In this document: positions 43,914 through 51,766 of the stretch, in pieces
Layout of the letters: every line of letters starts with the position of its first letter
Numbering within the stretch: the first letter of the stretch is position 1
Assembly (NCBI RefSeq): GCF_002086695.1
Contig: NZ_MVIH01000001.1
Location: 62,001 to 126,000, forward strand
Direction: 5' to 3'
Length of the DNA stretch: 64,000 nt
Origin: Mycolicibacterium rhodesiae
Lineage (GTDB): Bacteria; Actinomycetota; Actinomycetes; Mycobacteriales; Mycobacteriaceae
Translations under genes and position numbers: made by a program
The notes under the pieces: generated by a model
The model's input: only the letters and a program-made list of their open reading frames with translations
Database searches by the model: none
Told to the model about the DNA's origin: nothing

Positions 43914-44537
43914 TCAGGCGCGCAGGCTTGCCGCCAGCGATTCACCGAAGGCGAGCAACGCGGCCCGGCCGATGTCGAGAATCGCCTCGTCGAACTCGCT
44001 GTTGTCCCGGTAGGAGAGCTCCAGCATGCGATCGGCCATCTCCACGGCCACCAGCATTGCTCGCGGGTCGGTGTCGGCGGGGATCAGGCCGATACCGACG
44101 AGGATGTTGTGCAGTCGGTTGGCGAGGGTGTGCATTCGTGCGTGCACGTGTTTGGTCACGGTGGGGGAGGTCCGCCCACCCATCCACATCCCGGCCGCGC
44201 TCGGATGCCTGCGGTAGTAGTCGACGTGCAGGTCGATCTCGTTGTTGAGCAGATCGGCGATCGAGGTGATCGTCCAGGTCTGCTCGGCCGCGACGCAGCG
44301 GGCGTCGATCTCGCTGCAGTGCCGCTCCATCAGCTCATCGAAAATCGCATCGCGGTCTGCGAAGAATCGGTACAGCGAGGGATACGACACCCCGGCGCGG
44401 TCGGCGATCGTGCGGGTGGTTGCGGCGTCAATGCCCTGTTCATCGGCGATTGCGGCGGCCGCGTCGAGAATTCGGGCGACGGTCTGGCGGCTGCGGGCCT
44501 GAACCGGTGCCCGCCGCGGAACCGACACCGTGGTCAT
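43914..44537 (-). CDS. TetR family regulator
   Basis: 207 residues. HTH in ATTRTIADRAGVSYPSLYRFFADRDAIFDELME at about 40-72; the C-terminal ligand domain is helical with PTVTKHVHARMHTLANRLHN. Divergent from a Baeyer-Villiger monooxygenase gene over an 83-bp gap that holds a near-perfect 10-bp inverted repeat (44572-44600). It is therefore the likely repressor of the monooxygenase-hydrolase pair and of itself. Ligand presumably the ketone substrate. Confidence 0.9.
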   Translation of the reverse strand: MTTVSVPRRAPVQARSRQTVARILDAAAAIADEQGIDAATTRTIADRAGVSYPSLYRFFADRDAIFDELMERHCSEIDARCVAAEQTWTITSIADLLNNEIDLHVDYYRRHPSAAGMWMGGRTSPTVTKHVHARMHTLANRLHNILVGIGLIPADTDPRAMLVAVEMADRMLELSYRDNSEFDEAILDIGRAALLAFGESLAASLRA

Positions 44538-44571
44538 CGCAACTCCTGAGAACTCTTGACACTGGTCGGCG

Positions 44572-44600
44572 AAACTATAACACTATTCGCGTTACAGTTT
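44572..44600. promoter_or_regulatory. Operator between TetR and monooxygenase genes
   Basis: AAACTATAAC and GTTACAGTTT are inverted copies matching at 9 of 10 positions around 9 bases. They lie 20-48 bases before the monooxygenase start. A TTGACA at 44556 is close by, so a bound repressor would block the promoter. Binding by the divergent TetR is inferred. Confidence 0.6.
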
Positions 44601-44620
44601 CTATGCCGGAGAGTGCCTGA

Positions 44621-46159
44621 ATGACCGTGAACTCGCTCAACCAAGTCCGCCCGACGCAGGCATTGCGTGGCCACGTCGATGTACTGATCGTCGGTGCCGG
44701 TATCTCCGGCCTCGGGATGGGCCACTATCTGCACACCATGCAGCCCGGCAAGACTTTCGCGATCGTCGACAGCCGTGATGCGATCGGGGGCACCTGGGAC
44801 CTGTTCCGCTATCCGGGCATCCGGTCGGATTCCGACCTGCACACCTTCGGCTACGAGTTCAAACCGTGGACGTCTGACAACGCGATCGCCGACGCCCACG
44901 AGATCCTCGACTACCTGCACGAGGTCGTCGACGAGGACGACCTGGGCCGTCGAATCTATCTGCATCACAAGGTGTTGAGGGCTGACTTCGACTCGGCCAC
45001 CGCACAGTGGACGGTCGCGCTGGAGCGCGACGGCGAGCAGTTCGAGGTGACCTGCGACTGGCTGTTCGGGGCCACCGGCTACTACGATTACGCCGGCGGA
45101 CATCGACCGCATTTCGAGGGTGAAGAGGATTTCGAGGGCCGGATCGTGCATCCGCAGTCCTGGCCGGAAGACCTCGACTACACCGGCAAGAAGGTCGTGG
45201 TGATCGGCAGCGGCGCCACTGCGGTGACGTTGATCCCCGCGATGGCCGGTGAGGTCGAACACATCACCATGCTGCAGCGCTCGCCGTCGTACGTGATGCC
45301 GTTGCCGCGCAAGGATCCCATCGCCAACTCGTTGCGAAAAGTGCTGCCGGCCAAGGCCGCTTACGCCGCGACCCGCCGGTTCAACATCGGCAAGGGCCGT
45401 TTCATCTACAACTTGTGCCAGCGCCACCCCAAGCTCGCCCGCCGGATCATCCGGTCGATCAATATGAAGGCGCTGCCGGAGGGTTTCGAAGTGGACACCC
45501 ATTTCAACCCCAAGTACAACCCCTGGGACCAGCGCCTGTGCGCGGTACCCGACGCGGACCTGTTCCGCGCGATCGCCAAGGGTAAGGCGTCGGTTGTCAC
45601 CGACCGCATCGCGCGGTTCACCAAGACCGGGATCCAGCTGGAGTCAGGTAAGACGCTCGACGCCGACATCATCGTCACCGCAACGGGTTTGAAGCTGCTT
45701 CCGCTCGGCGGAATCCAGGTGTCCGTCGACGGTGAGGTCAAGAACCCGAACGACTCGCTGCTCTACAAGAGCTTCATGATTTCCGACATCCCCAATCTGG
45801 CATTCGCGTTCGGCTACACGAACTCGTCGTGGACGCTGAAGGTCGGACTGGTGTGCGAGCACCTGTGCCGCCTGCTGGCGTACATGGATCGGCACGGTTA
45901 CACGACTGTGGTCCCCATCGTCGATGACCCGCACATGGACAAGCGCCCGATGCTCGACTTCTCGGCAGGTTACGTGCAGCGCTCGGTGGATCTGTTCCCC
46001 CAGCAGGGATCGTCCGGTCCCTGGACGGTCGAGATGGACTACTGGGCCGATCATGACCGGCTGCGTAAAGGCTCCGTCGAGGATCCGGCCTTGCGGTTCA
46101 GCACAGCGGTTGGCGCAGAGGCAGTTTCGGGCCTGGCTACCGGAGCGATTACAGCGTGA
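44621..46159 (+). CDS. Baeyer-Villiger-type flavin monooxygenase
   Basis: 512 residues. FAD loop VGAGISGLGMGHYL near 25, GGTWDLFRYPGIRSDSDLHTFG near 58, the Baeyer-Villiger fingerprint FxGxxxHxxxWP as FEGRIVHPQSWP near 170, and a second Rossmann VIGSGATAVTL near 197. This is the EthA/MymA-like group. It would convert a ketone to an ester with NADPH and O2. The stop overlaps the GTG of an alpha/beta hydrolase (GTGA), which could then cleave the ester. Controlled by the divergent TetR. Confidence 0.95.
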   Translation: MTVNSLNQVRPTQALRGHVDVLIVGAGISGLGMGHYLHTMQPGKTFAIVDSRDAIGGTWDLFRYPGIRSDSDLHTFGYEFKPWTSDNAIADAHEILDYLHEVVDEDDLGRRIYLHHKVLRADFDSATAQWTVALERDGEQFEVTCDWLFGATGYYDYAGGHRPHFEGEEDFEGRIVHPQSWPEDLDYTGKKVVVIGSGATAVTLIPAMAGEVEHITMLQRSPSYVMPLPRKDPIANSLRKVLPAKAAYAATRRFNIGKGRFIYNLCQRHPKLARRIIRSINMKALPEGFEVDTHFNPKYNPWDQRLCAVPDADLFRAIAKGKASVVTDRIARFTKTGIQLESGKTLDADIIVTATGLKLLPLGGIQVSVDGEVKNPNDSLLYKSFMISDIPNLAFAFGYTNSSWTLKVGLVCEHLCRLLAYMDRHGYTTVVPIVDDPHMDKRPMLDFSAGYVQRSVDLFPQQGSSGPWTVEMDYWADHDRLRKGSVEDPALRFSTAVGAEAVSGLATGAITA

Positions 46160-47004
46160 GCCGTACCGCCTTCGTCGAGGTGGATGGACGTCGCACCCGG
46201 GTACGGGTCGACGGAGACCCCGGCAATCCGCCGGTCCTGCTCATCCACGGCATCGGCCGCAGCCTGGAAGATTGGGCGCCGCAGCACGAACGGCTCGCCC
46301 AGTCCTACCGGACGATCGCGCTCGACGTGCCCGGCTTCGGCTTCTCCGAGCGTCCGCAGGAAACCATCACCTTGCCGGTGCTGGCGGAGGGGGTCGTCGC
46401 TGCCCTCGACGCAGTGGGGGAGAACAGGCCCGTCCATGCGGTGGGTAACTCGCTCGGCGGCGCCATCGCCCAGCAACTGCTCGTCGATCAGCCGGAGCGG
46501 ATCGCGAGCCTGGCTCTGGTCAACAGCGCCGGCTTCGGCAGCGAGGTCACCATGCTGCTGCGCATGCTCACCATGCCGGTAGTGGGCCCGATGAGCGTCC
46601 GACGACCGACCCGCGCGAGTGCCGCGCTGATGGAACGACTGATCCACGGCGACAAGGCAATCGCCACCAAAGAGCGGATCGACCATGCGTTCGCCGTGGG
46701 GTCGGTGCCCGGTGCAGGCGAGGTGATGCGCGAGACCGCGCTCGCGCTCGGCACGCCACGCGGGGTGCGCCCGGAGTGGCGCCGTGATCTTGCCGCAGGC
46801 GTGGCCCGGACGCCGCGGCCCACACTGATCGTCTGGGGCACCCGGGATCGCATCCTGCCCGCACACCACATCCGTACGGCCATGAAGGTGTATCCCCATG
46901 CCGAGGTCCACCTGTTGAACCGGGTCGGCCACATGCCGCAGCTCGAATGCCCGAAGCGGTTCGCCGATCTGCTGTTGCCGTTCCTGGTGCGCGCCACCAG
47001 CTGA
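46156..47004 (+). CDS. Alpha/beta hydrolase coupled to the monooxygenase
   Basis: 282 residues from GTG 46156, overlapping the monooxygenase stop by GTGA. Motifs: LLIHGIGRSLEDW, LDVPGFGFSERP, nucleophile Ser99 in AVGNSLGGAIAQQL, acid in VWGTRDRILP, His in NRVGHMPQLECP. It is an epoxide-hydrolase/esterase-like enzyme; the coupling suggests it hydrolyses the ester made by the monooxygenase. Its final codons form a shared palindrome with the convergent amidohydrolase gene. Confidence 0.92.
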   Translation: MSRTAFVEVDGRRTRVRVDGDPGNPPVLLIHGIGRSLEDWAPQHERLAQSYRTIALDVPGFGFSERPQETITLPVLAEGVVAALDAVGENRPVHAVGNSLGGAIAQQLLVDQPERIASLALVNSAGFGSEVTMLLRMLTMPVVGPMSVRRPTRASAALMERLIHGDKAIATKERIDHAFAVGSVPGAGEVMRETALALGTPRGVRPEWRRDLAAGVARTPRPTLIVWGTRDRILPAHHIRTAMKVYPHAEVHLLNRVGHMPQLECPKRFADLLLPFLVRATS

Positions 47005-47015
47005 GCTCAGCTGGT
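46996..47015. terminator. 20-bp perfect palindrome at convergent gene ends
   Basis: ACCAGCTGAGCTCAGCTGGT is exactly self-complementary. Both convergent genes end with the same codons (Thr-Ser-stop), so the palindrome is built from their last codons on both strands. It could form a hairpin that blocks read-through in both directions, although there is no T-run. Confidence 0.45.
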
Positions 47016-48038
47016 ATTGATCAACCGGGTCACCGCGCGTAGCACCTGGCGGCTGGCCGCACGCTTTATTCGGTCCGGTATCGATGGCGGTGGCACCGGA
47101 GCCGCCGTGCCCAGTCTGGGGAACAGCCGTAGCGCATTGTCACGGTCGATCGCTGCTCGCCACCGACTGTCGAGCCCGGGATAGGTCTCGAGCCCTGCGG
47201 CGAACACCTTGCCAGCGACCACCGGGGCGAACGGGAAATCGGACCCGAAGGTGATGTGACCGGGTTTTGCGAACGCCAGCAGGGCGGGTAACGCGGACGC
47301 GCTCGAGGACAACGCGGTGTCGAAGTAGAAGCCGGCGAAGTCGTCGAGGTTGTCAGCGACACTACGGCCGGTATCGCTCATTATCGCCATCGCCATCCGG
47401 TGCGCGGCGAAGGGCACGAAACCGCCGGCATGGCTCAAGATGAACCTGATGTTCGGATAACGCTGACGGATACCGTTGCGTACCAGAAGGTATGCCGCCC
47501 TGGTCGTGTCGAGCAGGAAGTCGGTCGCCCACGGCAGCACTCCTGGCACCGACGGTCCTGGCAGTGCAGCGGGATGGATGAACACCACAGCTGCGCGCCG
47601 GTCGAGGACGGCGAACAGCTCGTTCTGCCCCTGCAAGCCCAGGTATGCGCCGGCACTGTTCGCCAGCAGCACAACGCCGTCGGCGTGCAGCTCGTCGAGC
47701 GCGCGCTCGGCTTCGTCCACCGATTGCGCTAGGTGCGGCATGGGCAACGTGGCGAAAAATCCGAATCGGTCTGGGTTTTCCGCAACCACCGATGCGGTGT
47801 AGTCGTTGATGCCGCGAGCCAGTGCAGCGGCATCGGTTGCCCCGGGGAGGAAGGTAGTACCGGGTGCAGACACCGATAGGATCGCGGTGGACACCTGCAA
47901 CTCAGCCATCGCAGCCATTGCTGCCTCCGGGCTCCAACTCGGCAGGTCTCGGCCCCCGGCCTCGCTGACGCCGGCTCTCTTCAGCGCCGCACGGTATTCC
48001 TCTGGAACTGCGTGGGCATGAGTGTCGATTCGTGTCAC
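47007..48038 (-). CDS. Amidohydrolase-2 family hydrolase/decarboxylase
   Basis: 343 residues from GTG 48038, with AAAGGA 7 bases upstream; the frame opens earlier without a site. Metal motif RIDTHAHAVPEEY, then HPAALPGPSVPG, LSHAGGFVPFAAHR and catalytic Asp in FGSDFPFAPV. ACMSD-like TIM barrel; members decarboxylate or hydrolyse aromatic acids and ring-cleavage products. Last gene of module A, 50 bases after the sulfatase gene, and likely to process an acid intermediate of the ring-cleavage route. Confidence 0.9.
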   Translation of the reverse strand: MTRIDTHAHAVPEEYRAALKRAGVSEAGGRDLPSWSPEAAMAAMAELQVSTAILSVSAPGTTFLPGATDAAALARGINDYTASVVAENPDRFGFFATLPMPHLAQSVDEAERALDELHADGVVLLANSAGAYLGLQGQNELFAVLDRRAAVVFIHPAALPGPSVPGVLPWATDFLLDTTRAAYLLVRNGIRQRYPNIRFILSHAGGFVPFAAHRMAMAIMSDTGRSVADNLDDFAGFYFDTALSSSASALPALLAFAKPGHITFGSDFPFAPVVAGKVFAAGLETYPGLDSRWRAAIDRDNALRLFPRLGTAAPVPPPSIPDRIKRAASRQVLRAVTRLINTS

Positions 48039-48088
48039 GTCAGTCCTTTCGATCCATGCGCGATGACTACCCACTCAGTGGCCGCCGC

Positions 48089-49888
48089 TCAGAGATCCAT
48101 CCGGTCGATCTGCCAGTCGATGTCGCCGAACTGAGGCATCTCGCGTCCATCGTCCACACCGATCTCGGACTTGATCACCGCCTCGAGCTTGGTGCTGGCC
48201 GCCATCACCACGTCGGCGTGCTGACCCTTGGTCGCCGCCAGGTTTGTCATCTCTGCGGGGTCGGACTGCAGGTCGTACAGCTCGACATCGTTGAACCGGT
48301 ACAGGTCGTCGAGATTCGTCGGCACGTTGCGTTGGGCGGGTGCAAAGTACCGGCTGAACTTGTAGCGCCCGTCGAACATCGTGCGCAGGCTGCCGCGTTT
48401 GGTGAGATCGGGCCGGAATCCACTGGTCTGCATCAGTTGTCGAGGATCCTGGCCCGCCGCCTTCGCCTCTGCGAACAGCTTCACCGCGTCGCTGTCATTG
48501 GTCGCCAGCCCGCTGTAGGTGAACAGCACACTGTCGCGAACCGCATGCGCGTCAGCACTGCTCGGGTTGGAGAGCGCCGCAGTGAAGTCCTTGCCGGGCA
48601 GTGCCCGGCCGGCGAGCTCATCGACGTCGGCCGGGGCCACACCGGCCATCGCCAGCAGACTCGGCACCATATCGATGTGGCTGGTGAGCGCGTGCAGGTC
48701 CTGTCCGCCCTTGACGTCCGGATGCAGGACATGCATGGGTAGGTGGATCGCCTCCTGGTAGGCGAACGGCCCCTTGCCGCGCAGCCCGTGCGCGCCGGCC
48801 ATCTCGCCGTGGTCAGAAGTGAAGACCACGATGGTGTTGTCGCGCAACGCGAGATTGTCGAGTTCGTCGAGCAGCAGGGACAGCTGCTGGTCGACCGAGC
48901 GGATGCTGTTGAGGTAGAAGTCGGTGAAGCGCTGCCAGCGGTCCGGCTCGGGTGGAATGGCACCCAGGGTGTACGCCCAGGCTTTGAGGAATTCGCCGGG
49001 GGCTGCCGGGCGCCCCGGCTCCTGCATCGACTGCTCGAGGTTCGCGGGCAGCGTGCTGTCCCAACGTTGCTGATAGAGAGCGTGTTCGGGCGCTCGCGCG
49101 GCGTGCATCAGCAGCGTGCCGGTGTCCTGCACGTGCTCGCCCCATTTGTCGGTGTTGAAGTACATGATGTCGTGCGGATTGATCAGACTCACGAACAACG
49201 CCCACGGCTTGCCGTCGTCGGCCATCGGCCGGCCCGTGTTGCGCAACCAGGACTGGGCGCCGGCGGCGATTACCGAGTCGGTGGTGTAGCCGCCGAGGTC
49301 ATGAGCCAGCGAGTCGATCGGGAGTCCGAAGTCCGAGAATCCGTACGCGTCCATGCGGTCGGTGAGCACCTGCTCGACCGGCTCGCGGTCGAAGGCGGCG
49401 TCGAGATGCCACTTTCCCTGGTAAGCGGTGTAGTAGCCGGCCTTGCGCAGCAGGTGACCGATGGTGGGCACTGCGGTGCTCATCGCCTTCACATAGGGCA
49501 GGTCGGCGTTCTCGAACATCCCGTTGTCAGGAGTCTGCAGGCCGGTCAGCAGGACCGCGCGCGAGCTGGTGCACATCACCGCCGAGCTGTAGTGGTTGTG
49601 GAACGTCACGCCCTCCTTGGCTAGCCGCTCACGGGCCGGCAGCGACAAACCGGTCGGCCAGGAGGGGAAATAGCGTTCCTGGTCAGTGAACACGAACACG
49701 ATGTTGGGGTGCGAACCACGTTGCGGGGCAGCTGGTTTGGTCAACGCCGGGCTCGACGCGGCGGGGGTCGTCGTGGTACCCGATCCGCACGAGGTCAGAA
49801 GTGGTACGGCTGCTGCGCCGCCAGCGGCGAGGGCGAGAAATCGGCGCCGCGACGGGCCGGTGATGGACGAGCCGAGCTCATCGCTCAT
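48089..49888 (-). CDS. Tat-type sulfatase lipoprotein
   Basis: 599 residues from ATG 49888, which has AGGAAG upstream; ATG 49909 would add seven residues and overlap the upstream stop. A twin-arginine signal (SRRRFLALAAGG) with lipobox LLTSC points to export of the folded enzyme and membrane anchoring. Sulfatase core: IVFVFTDQER (metal), then MCTSSRAVLLTG, where Cys106 fits the formylglycine site, and VFTSDHGEMAGAHGL. The site reads C-T-S-S-R rather than the usual CxPxR. It hydrolyses sulfate esters, perhaps an aryl sulfate feeding the aromatic pathway of this operon. Confidence 0.9.
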   Translation of the reverse strand: MSDELGSSITGPSRRRFLALAAGGAAAVPLLTSCGSGTTTTPAASSPALTKPAAPQRGSHPNIVFVFTDQERYFPSWPTGLSLPARERLAKEGVTFHNHYSSAVMCTSSRAVLLTGLQTPDNGMFENADLPYVKAMSTAVPTIGHLLRKAGYYTAYQGKWHLDAAFDREPVEQVLTDRMDAYGFSDFGLPIDSLAHDLGGYTTDSVIAAGAQSWLRNTGRPMADDGKPWALFVSLINPHDIMYFNTDKWGEHVQDTGTLLMHAARAPEHALYQQRWDSTLPANLEQSMQEPGRPAAPGEFLKAWAYTLGAIPPEPDRWQRFTDFYLNSIRSVDQQLSLLLDELDNLALRDNTIVVFTSDHGEMAGAHGLRGKGPFAYQEAIHLPMHVLHPDVKGGQDLHALTSHIDMVPSLLAMAGVAPADVDELAGRALPGKDFTAALSNPSSADAHAVRDSVLFTYSGLATNDSDAVKLFAEAKAAGQDPRQLMQTSGFRPDLTKRGSLRTMFDGRYKFSRYFAPAQRNVPTNLDDLYRFNDVELYDLQSDPAEMTNLAATKGQHADVVMAASTKLEAVIKSEIGVDDGREMPQFGDIDWQIDRMDL

Positions 49889-49901
49889 GGCGAGCTTCCT
49901 G

Positions 49902-50903
49902 TCAGTCATCGGCGATACCGGCTCCGGCCAGAGCAGGCATGGTGGCTTCTGGATGCAGCACCGATTGGGCGCCGGTCTTGAATCGTTCCATCAGCTGGAC
50001 GACCGTGCTGCCCTCCGGAGTGTGTCCCCAGATGCTGATGCCCGCGTGAGTGGTTGGCTCCCAAGTGTCCTCGTCGACGACAAGGGGGTTCCAGCCCACT
50101 TCCCATTCGAAACCCGACGGGCTCACGGCATAGAATGAGAGTTCTTTGTCGTTGGTGTGCTGCCCGATGGACAGGGCCACGTCGAAGCCGAGTTCCTTCA
50201 CCCTCTGGTAAGCCAGTGTCATGTCGTCGAGTTCGGCGACCTGGACATTGCAGTGTTGGATCCGGGTACGAATCGGGTTGACCGGCAGTCGGTTCACCGA
50301 CGCGATGGCGACACTGTGATGGCGTTCGTTGACCCGCAGGAACCGGATCTTGAACTTCAGCCCGCTGATCGTCTCGTCGATGTAATCGGACAATCGCGCG
50401 TCGAACACCGTGCTGTAGTAGCCGCGCATCTGGTGTGGCTTGCTGGTCGCGATCGCGACGTGGCCCAGTCCGCCTGTACCGGTGACGAATCCGCTGGTGC
50501 CGAGCTGCAGCGGCGTGTGCGCGGAGCTGGAGTGAACGTACACCTCCTGGGTCAGCCCGTTGGGACCCGGAAAGCGGATGAAACGCTCGACACCGCGCAA
50601 TGCGGATTCCTCCGCCGAACCTTGGGTCACCGGCACTCCGTGGCTGCGCACGCGCGCTTCGATGGTCTCGAAGCAGCGATGGTCGTCGACCTCCCAACCC
50701 AAGGCGGTGGTGTCTTCAGCGGGTCCGCGCTGCAGCAGGAAACGGCAAGTATTGTCGTCGAGGCGGAACCGCAGCACGTCGGGCAGCGCGTTGTCGAGGT
50801 GCATGCCGATGGCGTCCCGGCCGAATCTGGCCCAATCCGAGAACTTCTCGGATTCGACGACGAGGTAGCCAAGGTGCACCCTGCCGAATACGTCGGCGCT
50901 CAT
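49902..50903 (-). CDS. Extradiol ring-cleavage dioxygenase
   Basis: 333 residues from ATG 50903, overlapping the upstream hydrolase stop (ATGA). Vicinal-oxygen-chelate fold in two repeats. Likely Fe(II) ligands are His near 146 (GTGGLGHVAIATS), His near 218 (RIQHCNVQVAELDD) and Glu near 267 (GFEWEVGW). It opens catechol-type rings beside the hydroxyls using O2. Related to 2,3-dihydroxybiphenyl and catechol 2,3-dioxygenases. Part of module A with the hydroxylase and C-C hydrolase. Confidence 0.93.
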   Translation of the reverse strand: MSADVFGRVHLGYLVVESEKFSDWARFGRDAIGMHLDNALPDVLRFRLDDNTCRFLLQRGPAEDTTALGWEVDDHRCFETIEARVRSHGVPVTQGSAEESALRGVERFIRFPGPNGLTQEVYVHSSSAHTPLQLGTSGFVTGTGGLGHVAIATSKPHQMRGYYSTVFDARLSDYIDETISGLKFKIRFLRVNERHHSVAIASVNRLPVNPIRTRIQHCNVQVAELDDMTLAYQRVKELGFDVALSIGQHTNDKELSFYAVSPSGFEWEVGWNPLVVDEDTWEPTTHAGISIWGHTPEGSTVVQLMERFKTGAQSVLHPEATMPALAGAGIADD

Positions 50904-51766
50904 GAGAGGGCCAGTTTCGATGCGGGGGAAAGGAACTCGGCGACCAGGTCGTTGAACAGGTCGGCACGCTCCCATTGCATCCAGTGCCCGGTGTGCGAGG
51001 TCATGACGAGTTCGGCGTTCGGCATCAGATTGAGCAGCATCGGGCCGCCCGCGGGCCGGTTGACCTTGTCATCACGGCCCCACAACACCAGCGTTGGGGT
51101 GCCGAGGCGGCGTAGCCGTTTGTCCCGGGTCAGATCCATCCGCCACAGGGTGCGTATGCCCGACGGCCGGCGCAGCGGCGGGGTGGCGACCACCTCCGGA
51201 TCGATCGAGGCCCGGTACCGCAGATCGATGAGTTCGTCGGGTACCGCCCCGCCGTCGTAGACCAGATAGTTGCGGATGAATGCGGCGAGCTTGTCACGGC
51301 TGGGCCCGTCGCCGGTGTAGTACGCCAGCAGGCTCTTCAACCCCTCAGTCGGCAGGCCGCGGGTGGTGCCGATTCCGCCCGGGCCCATCAGGACGAGCTT
51401 GTCGACGCGGTGCGGGGTATCGAGAGCCAGGCGCAGTGCGGCCGCGCCGCCGTAGGAGTTTCCCACCAGATGCGCTGTGGCCAAACCCAGTTCGTCGAGC
51501 ATTCCACGCATCGTGTCAGCCAGGTAGCCGAACGGGTCACGATGATCGACGTGCTTGCTCGACCGCCCGTAGCCGGGCATGTCGGGGATTACGACACGGT
51601 AGCGGCGGGCCAGCGCGTCGATGTTGCGGGAGTAGTTCGACAACCCCGAGGCGCCGGGACCGCCGCCGTGCAGGAGGACGACCGGTGGGCCGTCACCGCC
51701 GGTGTCCGTCACGAAAATGTCGGCCCCGTTGGCGCGGACGTGATACTCGGATTGCACAGTGGTCAT
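50900..51766 (-). CDS. Meta-cleavage product C-C hydrolase (alpha/beta)
   Basis: 288 residues from ATG 51766, overlapping the hydroxylase stop (ATGA). Motifs of the MhpC/BphD/HsaD group: LLHGGGPGASGLSNYSRN, DMPGYGRSS, nucleophile in LVGNSYGGAAALRLAL, acid in LWGRDDKVN and His in SHTGHWMQWE. It cleaves the C-C bond of the ring-opened dienoate made by the dioxygenase encoded next to it. Cytosolic. The frame upstream of this ATG lies in the overlapping hydroxylase gene. Confidence 0.93.
   Translation of the reverse strand: MTTVQSEYHVRANGADIFVTDTGGDGPPVVLLHGGGPGASGLSNYSRNIDALARRYRVVIPDMPGYGRSSKHVDHRDPFGYLADTMRGMLDELGLATAHLVGNSYGGAAALRLALDTPHRVDKLVLMGPGGIGTTRGLPTEGLKSLLAYYTGDGPSRDKLAAFIRNYLVYDGGAVPDELIDLRYRASIDPEVVATPPLRRPSGIRTLWRMDLTRDKRLRRLGTPTLVLWGRDDKVNRPAGGPMLLNLMPNAELVMTSHTGHWMQWERADLFNDLVAEFLSPASKLALS

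Noticed and set aside
44556..44581. TTGACA/TATAAC as a standard promoter
   Set aside because: Only 14 bases separate the boxes, too short for a normal sigma-A promoter; the inverted repeat is the stronger signal.
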